A DNA stretch of 64,000 bases from Halocaridina rubra (taxonomy: Eukaryota > Arthropoda > Malacostraca > Decapoda > Atyidae): NCBI GenBank assembly GCA_037179515.1, contig JAXCGZ010015128.1, forward strand, positions 138,501 through 202,500, in the 5' to 3' direction. The notes under the pieces were generated by a model, which searched no databases, was not told the DNA's origin, and saw only the letters and a program-made list of their open reading frames with translations. A program made the translations under genes and the position numbers. The stretch's first letter is position 1; every line of letters begins with the position of its first letter. Below are positions 11,968 through 24,550 of this stretch, piece after piece.

Positions 11968-12894
11968 TAGTACACTCATCTTTATGATTTGTTTGTTTTA
12001 GTATGTCTATATCGTACACCACAGATGTCTATCTGGAATATATATGCATCTTATTTGAATACCCAATGTACTTTGGAAATAAAGATTTATTATTGTCCCT
12101 TTTAGGCTCTTACTTTGACATAAAAGGTGTATGAGGGTAGATTTTTCATTCTAAGCCCATGTACCATGGGTGTTTCAGTGTATATCCTTTACCTGTTACT
12201 ATATGGTAATACTCATATCTCTTTTCTATGCACTTTAGTATACATGTATTCATAATTCTTGTGGTACTGACTGAAAAGTGGAGACTGGTACATGACTTAT
12301 GAAGTAAAGTCTAAAATTCAAGTGCTCTTCAATATATGTAATCAGACACAGAAAGTGTGGTAGTTTGAATATTACAGTGTAAAATGTTGAGGAGAAGGCT
12401 ATATTTTTTATTAATTTGAAGTTAAGTTATATTAAACCATAATTTTGGAATATAGAATCACCAAAGCATAGTGTAAGGGTTCTTTCTTTTTGCTTTTAAC
12501 ACAAAAATAATTATAAATCAGATTTTTAAATCTTGTGTAGATGAATGCCAATACTAGATGTGACTAGTTTAATTGTATTGTGTGTATGATAAAAGTTTTG
12601 GTTCATTAAGAATCTATGTAGAAACCAATTTTCATCCCTGATTTTTTTTATTGCAAAATGTTCACGGAGGAAAAGAATCTGCATGCTAAGAAGGCATCGT
12701 TCTCACTTTCGTTCAGGTATATGTATGTTTCATAAGTATCCAGAAATAAGTTTTGAGTTTCATTTTAGTACAATTTTGGGTGTGTAAGTTATTTTGTGTT
12801 ACTTTTTTTTATTTATATTTGCAGAAATGCCCTGAAAAGTTGAACTGGTTATATTTTCATTTTTTACAATATTTATATATCGAATGGGGGGAAC

Positions 12895-13055
12895 TACTTT
12901 AACGGAGTGATTAGATCACTTGACTCAGGAAGTGACTAACCCGTGTTCAACACCACATTGGGGCATTAGGAAGGGCATCCAGCCCCAACTTGTTTGTGTC
13001 CATCCCCGTTCAAAAGGAGATTAATAGTGACAAAAGAAAAAAATAAAATATATCA
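12895..13055 (+). mobile_element. SINE-like repeat with GGAAGGGCATCCAGCC core
   Basis: Contains GTGTTCAACACCAC, resembling a pol III B box, then AGGAAGGGCATCCAGCCCC, a core found in several invertebrate SINE/LINE 3' regions, and an A-rich end. It is a single copy in this window, so boundaries are uncertain. Confidence 0.4.
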
Positions 13056-15860
13056 GAATTGCCCCGCCTTCTGTTTGGAATTATTGTTAAGGATAACTAA
13101 GTTTTGTATAGCACAAGTTCATTAATTTAAAAATTTTATTTCAGCATTCACTTGCCTACAAGCTGAAAGTTATTACAGAAATAATGTGAATATATGGAAT
13201 TTATTATAAATATAGATGTATAAATCTTCTATTAACATACTGAGAAGTACCCATGATATTACACTATTGTAGCATATTTGTGAAGTACCCTATCGTCTAA
13301 TTTTTGGTTAAATGTTTTGATATATATTTTAGTTTCCGATTGATTTCTTTTTTGATAAGAAGTTTAAAATGATCTAACGTTCATATTGGTTAACCAGGAA
13401 TTCAGAATTTAGATGCAAATTTCTACTTCTTGGTGTTGGGGCATTATTCTGCACCTTGCTGAGGTACCTTTTTTGTTCTTTGTGTATAAGACTGCAGTAG
13501 TATTTTTTTTTTCAGGAGCCTACCTAATTGTACTTTAAATCATAACTTAAATGTATTTTTTACTGAGTACCACTTTCGGTTAACTTTTTTTAGTCTATTT
13601 GTAATGCCTTAGTTTTTCATAGTTTTATTTTATGAAGCTGATTTTGAAATGTTCCAGGATTGTGGACTTTTGTTTTTAATACGAGATGATAAAAGAAAAT
13701 TACCTGTAGTTTGTTTACCTAGTTATATGTTAAATACTAATGTTTTTGGTGATTGGTGTTATGAGCTGCATTAGCTTATAAGTGACAACCATCAATATCA
13801 TATGCTTTTATAAGTGATATTACATATGCAAAGTAAATGGTTCATGCATAGATAGGGCAAGTCTTATTATGGCATGCTGAATTTTTTGTTTGACAAATAC
13901 CATTTTTGATGACCAGTGGCATAGTGAGTGAAACCTTTAAACAAGATTTCATTCTTAAATCATATGAGTTATATAGAACCAAGACTATTTATTCCTGAAG
14001 ACAGATTCTTCTGACAAGAAGTAGTTGTATGGGATACATATCACTTCTTAAGTGCAGCTCTCGATGACGTTGAAATTTTTTAACTTATATGTATGGTATG
14101 TGAGATATTCATACGCAAGTTGTCAGTTCCTCAGTACTTATTTAGGTGAGAAAATAACCGAGGTTTATACTATATAGAGTATTGCAGGTAGTGTAAGGTT
14201 TATTATTAACTAGAAAGTTACCTCTCTTCGTGGTATGTCTTCGTGGAATAGACCATCACAATAGTTTGGTATTTTTGTTAGGGTATGATTTCAATGAATA
14301 TAATTCAAATACATTGCTGTGAAGTGAGATGATTTAACTTTCTGAAATTACATTGAAGCCTGTGAGAATTGCTTAAAATTGTAATATCATTGGTATCTAC
14401 AGTATAATCTGATGTCTTCCATAATCAGGGAGGGTGTTGAATTTGTTCCCTCAGCAATTTATACAGAGAAATCGTATATTCAGCTTGTGGTTTTAGGTTC
14501 TACATTGGTTCACATAATTGAGAGCTCCTGAACAATTTTATTTACATGTTTTGGAGTCGTAATTGATAACTATGAAATATAACATACATGTCTTCGTTGT
14601 TTAGGTGTTATATTGTTTTGGTTCTCACCTAGCTGTTACCTATTGTATCGTAATATCCAAGAATATATTTAATTTTTTAGTTGGTACCCATAGCCTGATA
14701 TGTAATATTAGTGAAATAATATAAGAAAAAATGCTGCATTGCATAATACACCCTGAATGTGTTACTCAGGCTTCAGATGTAGTACTTATATTGTATAGAA
14801 TAGATTTGATAATATAATTAAATCTCCTCTATTTTCAATATTAGTTGAACTATTCAGTTATCTGTAGTTTATCTTTTTATGCAGTATTACAGGTAATTTG
14901 CTAATGTGACCAGTGGCAGTGTTTTATTTATACTTACCTTTGTGGATACAAACAAGATAGAGGGAAAAAACAAAGAATAAAATAAAATACAGTGCAGTAT
15001 ATTATTATAGGAAAGAATTGAAGAGTTGCATATATGATGTGTATTACGTAAATTTACTACATACTGGTTGGAATGTGAAGTCAAACCTAAGAAGTGAAAC
15101 AGTCATATATACAACAGGAAGTGGCTGTTGACTGTGAGAAGCTTAGGTGGCTGATTTCATTATTGGGTGAATATCTTAAAGATTGTCCAAAATTAAACTT
15201 AACATTGTTAATGAGTAGCTATATGCATTGAGAAGAAGTATTCTTGCTATTTTTTTGTTTTACATTTAGTAACTACACATTATATTTCATATATTGTTTT
15301 CTTAATTCCTTGATAGTAGATGTAAAGTTGTCTATATTAGCTGATGAAAATATGAAGGGAATTGGTATTATTGAAGATCTTTTAAGTGGTTTCATTTATT
15401 TCTTTGTTGTCTTTTCTGTTGTGGTGATGTAAATGTATATTCAAATTTCTTACCTTCTATTTTGAACAATGTCATATTGCAGTAATGTAAATATCTTTTT
15501 TATAGAAAATATATTCTCTTTAATTACATGTTGCTTATTTATTACCCTCATATTGGCATTATACTTTTGACGATCTTTGTGGTTTTCTATTACGAATGTG
15601 TTGTATGAAATACAGTATGATAAATTCGTTCAATTAGTTTGTCGGCATTTCCAGTATGTCTATAATGGAAATATCTGGTGATCCTTTCTTCCTCTAAATT
15701 TTACTTACCACTACGCTACTGAAGGAGACGAGAGTGGGCAGGGTGAGTTTAAGTACTGCTATCCAAGTTCATTTGCTACAGTTTTGTCCACCCTGCTGAA
15801 TTCAGCAGGATAAGGATCTCATTTTCCATTCTTGTAACATGAAAAGTCCAAAAATCTATC

Positions 15861-15862
<2 letters not shown>
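13056..15862. other. AT-rich intergenic DNA, no gene seen
   Basis: Unusually free of recognisable transposons for this window. Open frames are short and lack motifs. It could belong to an extended 3' UTR of the upstream gene, but nothing proves that. Confidence 0.4.

Positions 15863-15921
<59 letters not shown>
15863..15921. repeat. (AT)n microsatellite
   Basis: About 59 bp of AT dinucleotide. Confidence 0.97.
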
Positions 15922-15926
<5 letters not shown>

Positions 15927-16501
15927 TTTATTTTATTTATTTTTTTAAATATAGTTTTTGGCAAATTTTTATCTTCAATATATCCCTTATGTTATTCATT
16001 CCTCCTCTTCCCAGGCATGTTACAGTTATCACTTGATTTTCTAACAGAAGTTTCTCTCAAAATACTTTTTCCACTTAAGAATTTGCCTTTTTTTGGCCAT
16101 GCCCACCTAAATGTCTCTAAAATCCTGATCCATCCCCTGTGACATAATTCTTATAATTAAAAAAGTGAAAGTACCTTGTGGACCAATTACATATGTACAT
16201 ACATGGAAATATATTTTGTGTGCATACTGTATATGCTACGTATGTGATAACTCTCTCACACACACACTCAAACACTCACTAGAAAAAAATATCACTGTTT
16301 TTAACACATTTTCGAATTGCCTCCTTAAAAATAAAATTTTCCCCTGTGGGGCATGCACCCCATGTTGGGAACTACGGATCTAGGGTTTCTGCCTCTCCCC
16401 CTTATTGTCTTCCCACCTTCCTGCCCCGCTTTATGTATTCTGCTTGACTCATTGCGGTACAACTTGAAGATCCTCCATTAGATGTTCCCATTTTCTAATA
16501 A

Positions 16502-17360
16502 CTAGTCTTCAGATATCTTATTATTTTGCCTTTTGCCTAGACTATTTTCATACAATGTAAATCTTATTGCTACGCTTAACCATTTGCATTCCTTTAACTT
16601 ATTCGTTTTCATAATTTCTTCAATCCACCAATTTCTTAAAAATCCCTGACTAACTCGAATCAGCTCCTTTCCCCTCTCATAAAACATCTCAAAGTTCTTG
16701 CTTCCTCTCATTCTCTGATTCTCCTTTTTATTTATTATATGCTCATAAATAGCAGCTTTGCTTGAAAATGGTGCATTATACTCAGAACGACACCAGCTGT
16801 TGTTTTCACAAATAAGCAGCTTACTCTCCAGAACAATCAAATGTTCTATGCATAACTGCTCTGCTTATTGAAATGTACTTGTGCATTTGCCCCTCTTTTG
16901 AAAAGGATATATATTCTCGTTGATTTTTTGCACGTCTAATTAGTAATAAATTCCCGGTCATGTTCCTCTCTCGCACACCCAAACCTTTCAGTCATGCAAT
17001 GCACATTATTTCTCTCACTTATTCCCTCGACATCCACAAACGACTGTATTTTGCTCTCCACAGAAACTCCCTTAGGGATAGGCAATCAGTAAGGTCTATT
17101 GAAGGAAGCTCCATTTCGAAACCAATGTTATTTTTCTGTAAGGTCAAAATGCACCTTTGACCACTGACTTTAGTTCTTCACTTATGGCTTTGAACCTCGG
17201 CTTTACCTTGACTATTTTCTACTTTTTAACACTTGTACATTTTTCTTTATCTGCAATTGCGGCCCTTACATAATATATCGTCTCTTCATGCACACCTGAA
17301 TCTTTGTCCTTAAACCCCTGAAAAAATCCAATTTTATCATTACACAGCTTCAGTTTTACA
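16502..17360 (-). pseudogene. degenerate coding-like stretch, family unknown
   Basis: The - strand is open at 16840-16502 (112 residues) with a balanced composition: NAPFSSKAAIYEHIINKKEN, MFYERGKELIRVSQGFLRNW, IEEIMKTNKLKECKW. Upstream, at about 17330-17230, a second open piece reads GFKDKDSGVHEETIYYVRAA. It is not low-complexity and looks like decayed protein code, possibly from a transposon, but I do not recognise the family. Confidence 0.3.
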
Positions 17361-18086
<726 letters not shown>

Positions 18087-18364
18087 GTTAACTCAATATA
18101 TCCATATGAAAATTTTAAGAAAACATTAAAGGTGGCCATTTTCTTCATTGTTTTCTAATTTTATCAATTTGACGTTTTCATTCTACGATTTCAGTGGTTT
18201 GATCTTTCATGTAACTACTTTCTTCAGTATATTGCCTTATTTAAAATGTTAATAGTCCAAAAAATGCTTATGAAATATTCTGTCTGGGAACTCGAGATCT
18301 TCATTTGCAGGATTTATTACAGTTGGACTTGGAAATATAATTTGGACGGTTCAAGTAATTTTTA

Positions 18365-18370
<6 letters not shown>

Positions 18371-18447
<77 letters not shown>
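18371..18447. repeat. (AT)n microsatellite with one AAA break
   Basis: About 77 bp, adjoining the inverted tRNA-like repeat at 18478-18590. Confidence 0.97.
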
Positions 18448-18477
18448 CCAAGTAAACACATCAACATATTTGATAAC

Positions 18478-18590
18478 ATGAATCATATTTTGCCCCTTTA
18501 CTGAGACTCGAACCTAAGGCACAAAATTACTGTGCCAAGGCACTACCAGCTACACCACTGAAGGTCTATGAAAGAAGCCAACTTCAAAGC
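18478..18590 (-). repeat. tRNA-like repeat unit, inverted copy
   Basis: On the - strand it reads CTTCAGTGGTGTAGCTGGTA (A-box-like) and, about 40 bp on, TAGGTTCGAGTC (B box GGTTCGA). It is the reverse complement of the units at 18831 and 19108, and its downstream side runs into (AT)n. Confidence 0.75.
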
Positions 18591-18599
18591 TTAAATGTA

Positions 18600-18830
18600 T
18601 TTTAGGATTGAGTCCTGGTAAAGGGAAAAAATTATTCATATTTTCACATATTTTAATGTATTTATTATTATTTTTTATGCCTATATAGACTGGAATTTAA
18701 ACTAAATGCAAAAACAAAGCCACAAGTGAGGTTGGGAGAAGCTGTGATATGAACAAAAAGGCATTCAGACAGAATGCGTTCATTCCTAGCAAAGCAGTTA
18801 GGCTTTGAGGTGGCTTCTTTCTTAGACCTT
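18600..18830 (+). repeat. tRNA-like repeat unit, 5'-truncated
   Basis: Begins inside the tRNA-like part at the B box (AGGATTGAGTCCTGGTAAAG) and continues through the same body as the next unit (GCCACAAGTGAGGTTGGGAG, AGCAAAGCAGTTAGGC). Confidence 0.7.
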
Positions 18831-19107
18831 CAGTGGTGTAGTTGCTAACGCCTTGGCACAGTAACTAGGTATGTGTCTTAGGTTCGAGTCCCGGTAAAGG
18901 GACAAAATATGATTCGTTTTTCACATATGTTACTGTGCTTATTTGATTTATTATTCCTATATAGATTGGGTTTTGAATTAAATGCAAAAACGAAGCCACG
19001 AGTGAGATCGGGAGAAGCTGTAATATGAACTAAAAGGCATTCTGAGAGAATGTGTTCATTCCTAGTAAAGCAGTTATGATTTGAAGTTGGCTTCTTTCTT
19101 AGACCTT
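18831..19107 (+). repeat. tRNA-like repeat unit, full 277 bp
   Basis: Starts CAGTGGTGTAGTTGCTAACG (A box) and has TTAGGTTCGAGTCCCGGTAA (B box), then a 200-bp body. The next unit starts exactly 277 bp later. No amino-acid acceptor stem or CCA end is evident, so this is a tRNA-derived repeat and not a tRNA gene. Confidence 0.75.
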
Positions 19108-20089
<982 letters not shown>

Positions 20090-20200
20090 AGGGAGGGGGG
20101 AAAAATACTCCATGGTTCCCTGCATGTCATTACAGTCGGCTAAATTGGGCGGAGCGAGGGAACTGGGAATCCCTTATAAGGGGAAAAATGGCTCATGTAT
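20090..20200 (+). mobile_element. LINE-C 3'-end fragment
   Basis: CCCTTATAAGGGGAAAAATG followed by GCTCATGTA matches the end of the LINE-C 3' UTR (CCCTTACAAGGGGAAATGAG...TATGTA). Short and diverged. Confidence 0.35.
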
Positions 20201-20202
20201 TA

Positions 20203-20465
20203 GGGGGTCCCCCTTTTAAGTCATTCTGCTGTTACATCAGAGACCAATAAATAATTAAATTATTAATAAATCAATTTTTAGGCATACCAGTTATCCAGAT
20301 GCATACCAACCACATTAGTTAGGGTAAGCAATTCTGTAAAGTGTATTTTTACGTATTAAATTAAGAATTTAGATTATTTTTCCATGTTTCAGAGTATTAT
20401 TTTTAGCATTGGTGGGGGACCTAGGTTTGAATTTAGGTGTTTTCTAATTTATGAAAATGAAAATC
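20203..20465. mobile_element. deleted TIGD1-like MITE
   Basis: The left end AGGGGGTCCCCCTTTTAAGT and the right part AGCATTGGTGGGGGACCTAG match the two ends of the element at 23506-24550. The interior is missing and the right terminus is lost. Confidence 0.6.
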
Positions 20466-23400
20466 GTTATAATTATTGATATGATTTTTTGCTGTTCTTG
20501 TGTCACTATTATTCCCCATTCTATCGGGAGGGGACACAGACTGGTTGGAGCTGGGGAATTAAGGCTGAGTGCCTTCCTAACTCCACCCGGTAGGCTCGAA
20601 CTTGTACATTCCAGAAATGCGCATAAAAATATTTCTTTTTTTCCAAAAAATAGGATCACTTTAAGCATTACATATCCTAAAGTAAGTTTCATTGCACTTT
20701 ATTAAGCAAAAGTATTTGACAGGCAATTATCATTCAAACAAAATATAAAGATTACTCAGTATACTGCACTCTAAATTAAGAAAAGATTTCAGACTTAATA
20801 AACGAGAATATAAAATAGAATTAATGACTGAAGAAACATTTGGGAATCACTCATTATTCCTTTGCAATGTTCATAAATTTTTTCTTTCTACAACATTAAG
20901 GTAGAAAATACATAGGAAAGTGGCTATAGTTAACTTTTTATTTTTGCACTGAAAGCAGCTATCAACTGTCTGCTGTTAACAATAGCATAATTAAGATACC
21001 AACTACATATTGCATCATAATTATTAAAAAATTAATAGTTTTATGCCAGTAAAAAACAAACTAAGAAGTTTTTCACATTAAAAATAAAATATACTTTCAT
21101 TAAATGACATACAGTATAAGTCATCATATAAAGCTGGACATATGGAATTAGGCAGTACAGTAAGTAGAACAAGGCATACAAAAATACTGAAAATCATTAG
21201 ATTATGCAAGGTACTATATATATATATATATTCATTTATAACTTTACATGACTAATTTTACAAAAATTTATATATTTTCACAGATATTTATTATACACAA
21301 ATGGAAAATAATAGGTAAATGAGCATGGCACACACATATTTCAATTAAAATGAGCTTTTGAAACACGATAAGAAATGGAAACATAAAAGTTTAAGCTGTC
21401 TGTAGGACGAGAGGTACACTGAGATGAACGAGGAAAAATATGATGACAAAAATTTGATGGAGTATATAACTAGGACGAATAAATTTGAAGATGAAATATA
21501 AACAAAGGTATACTGAAAGCATGTCAAGAACCATGAGATAATGACATTTGAAATGAAACAAAGAGATACTGAAAACTATCCTAAGTACATCAAAAAGCTC
21601 GATGAATTGCATGAGTACAAGAAGACACACTGGACTATAAAGATGTGACTAAAGATTGTCTTATTATATGAAAAATCTCACGATGAGAAGAACGAAAAAG
21701 GAGGGACGAATGTAATATTATAGTGGAAGACGTAATCAGAAATTTGGCAGGAAAAGACATCGATAGATCAGTTTGGGAGATCAAAGGGAATTTAATAATA
21801 CTGTAAACACAACTTTGATCCTTTGGATATACAGTATACATACAATATTAAGATAATAAAAATTAAACAGTTAATCAGTTAGGGAAATCATGTATTAGCA
21901 AATAAATTTACGAACACCAATAAAATTTTTTGGAAAAGAAATTAAAAGAAAAAAGAAAACACTGATCAATGAGAGATAGCAAATTTCATTGCTAAACAAT
22001 ATATGGCCCCACATCTAGTTAATATTAACGTTGGAAATCAGAGAATTAGTACAAGTTTATGCTCTGACACCTGCAATATGATAAACATTTCTTAATATTG
22101 AACCCACAGGTTAATCTTTGTGAAAGGAATAAGGCTTTGTCACTTAGCTGGTTTTTCAATAAGTTACACTAAGCAGCATACAAATATAGGATATTTCTTG
22201 ACAACTTAATTAAACAGTTGTATCTTGCTGACGATATAACTCAGAATAGCATGCAGCCACCCAGATAAAGTTCATAATTAGTATGTTAAATATTCCAATA
22301 ATAATCTAATACAGTAGCATCTTCTCATAATGCCTATTATTACAAAATCTAAATTGAATTCTGACAGACGTACACACAAAGGTGCTAAGACTCATTGCAC
22401 ATACATAAATGTACGATTCCTCTTTTGCAGATATTAGTAAATTATAAGGTAAGTATAAAAATGAAGGAACACAAAAGTTCCAAGTCATACCCTGTATGGT
22501 CTATCATATAACTTTATACTTATGATCAGTAATACATTTTGTAAGTATCTTAATTATTTCTTTCCACAATATAATGTACAGTTAATATTTACCACATTAT
22601 ACTGTATACACTTAACCCTTAAACTACATGTAAACCATGCACATATACCATCTGTTATACAAAATGTAGACCGAGGTTCATGTCACTAATACAGACCCAC
22701 TCATAGGGACAAACACTAAAGTTACTTAAATTATGTATATAAGCAGGTGAACAACAAGTACAGTACTGTTCATTTCACCAACATATATACAAATGCATGT
22801 AAATGCAAAATTTTCTACAACATTACAAGCATCAAGTCACAGAATTTTTTTTTTAATTAAATATGAAACAGCACAGACAAAAAATAAAATTCAAAGCAAT
22901 ACTTAAGAAAGCATGGGCGGTGATAGTCGATTTATTACATTTTTTTGGGAAAAAAAAAAAAAAAAAAACTGATAACTTGAGGTAGATCAGTATAACATCA
23001 GGAAACATTAAGAAGTCCTTTATAATTTTACATTTTACAAAAATATGGCAAAAAAAATTTTAAAACTAATAATTTTTCTAAACTTAAAATGTCTTGAATA
23101 TTTGACATATATATTCGATATTGGAAGCATAAGGTTAATGTTAAGTCATTTACAGTGCTTTAAATAAGACTATAGAGATTCATAAACATAGTTTTATAAT
23201 TTAGACAGGATTAAAGGTTATGATGAGCACATTACGCTATGTATACAATTACCATAATGAGGAAAACAAAGAATGCAATGTTAGTGCATTCACTACTTTC
23301 CAAAATCCTATTTTGTAAAAAGAAAGAATTAATATCATTATTATGAATGCACTGGCTCTTAAAGATTTCTGGCTGACTTTTAAAAAGTAGTATTTCTCAA

Positions 23401-23505
23401 GTATAAACTGGAATAATTATCAATTAGTCTTAACCAAAATAAAAATTAATGTGTACATGAGACAACACAACTGGATGAAGTCAAAACTATGAGGTAAATA
23501 CATGT
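20466..23505. other. AT-rich intergenic DNA, no gene seen
   Basis: Only short frames without motifs; a small (AT)n run at 21214-21231 and an A-run near 22950. It may include distal 3' UTR of the - strand GPSM2 gene, unproven. Confidence 0.35.
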
Positions 23506-24550
23506 ACTGGGGGTCCCTGATTTAAGTCGTTCTGAGTTATGTCATCTGCCGTTACATCGGACACCAATAATAATTAATATATTATCAATAAATTAATTCT
23601 CAACCTAACTGGCTTGTGCGGTAAATTCAAACCAAGTGTATTGAACAGTCTGTGAGCAATGGCTGATGAATATACAGTTGTATTCTATTTATCAATTTGG
23701 CTTTCTTTATTTATTTGTTTCTGTATTTGGTTACAGTGATAGATTATATTGATTTTATTTACAAAATTACCAAACACATAGCCATAAATACAATTTTATG
23801 CAAAATAGTTTGTTGAGCGTCGCGAAAGAATACGGCGTTATGCCGCAATAGTAGAAGAACAAGAATTACTGATCAGTTTACTCTTGCCCGCCATATTGTA
23901 TTTCGTAATCATCTGCTCGCTTATTGGTTTCACTTGTTTTCGTTCATTATTGATATTATTGTCTTCCAAGCATAGTGTTGATAGTTCTGACGGCAGTACT
24001 TCGAAGAAAAGAAAAGCAATCACCATGGATATTAAAGTTGAAATAGTAAAATGCTCAGAAGAGGGAGTGAAAGTGAAGGCTGTGGCAAGTAGGGGTTGGT
24101 TTAATCGTTTTAAGAATCGCGTTAACTTGCATAACCTAAGGGTGCAAGGTGAAGCTGCTAGCTAATGATTATGAGAAAGCAGCAAATGTTTCCATGTGTG
24201 AAGGCAGAAATAATTATGGAGGGGGATTAGCATCCTTTGCAATGCCCATCCCAGTGTGCAAGCCGACCACAGGAGTAAATGCATGCAATATTGTACTGTA
24301 CTCTGTACTGTACTGTAGTACACTTTTTCTATTATTATGTTTTAGATAACACAAGTAGAGGTAAACAATACTGTAAAGTTTAGTTTCACTATTTTTAAGT
24401 CTAAGATTAGTTTTCTATTTTTTATAATATTTATATTTAGCAATGGTGGGAGACCTAGGTTCGAAGTTATGTTTTCTAACTTACATAAAAATCCGGGTTA
24501 AGTCAGCTGTAAGGAAAGGAACCCTGACGTAAAATGGGGACCCCCTTATA
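23506..24550 (+). mobile_element. non-autonomous Tigger (TIGD1-like) element
   Basis: Terminal sequences GGGGGTCCCTGATTTAAGTC (left) and GGGGGTCCCCATTTTACGTC (right, reverse complement) are inverted repeats next to TA. The interior holds a remnant of a TIGD1-like transposase at 23884-24165. Confidence 0.7.
23884..24165 (+). pseudogene. TIGD1-like transposase remnant, two DNA-binding domains fused
   Basis: SDGSTSKKRKAITMDIKVEI is the start of the N-terminal CENP-B/pogo helix-turn-helix. After about 20 residues the frame jumps to SRGWFNRFKNRVNLHNLRVQ with GEAAS, the end of the second HTH of TIGD1-type proteins, then a stop. The middle of both domains and the whole DDE catalytic domain are deleted. 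The first ~30 residues of the open frame are 5' UTR read-through. Confidence 0.65.

Larger units (their letters stand above)
9340..12100 (+). mobile_element. LINE-A, CR1/Jockey-like, 5'-truncated, nearly open
   Basis: The coding frame covers the C-terminal half of an AP endonuclease and a full RT, followed by a short 3' UTR ending near AATAAAGATTTATTATTG. The start near 9340 is where LINE-like protein sequence begins; upstream sequence does not match. It lies just past the ZIP13 3' end, in the same orientation. Confidence 0.85.

Noticed and set aside
18831..18905. Possible functional tRNA gene
   Set aside because: A and B boxes are present, but no convincing acceptor stem or anticodon arm, and the same unit recurs in tandem and inverted, so it is a tRNA-derived repeat.
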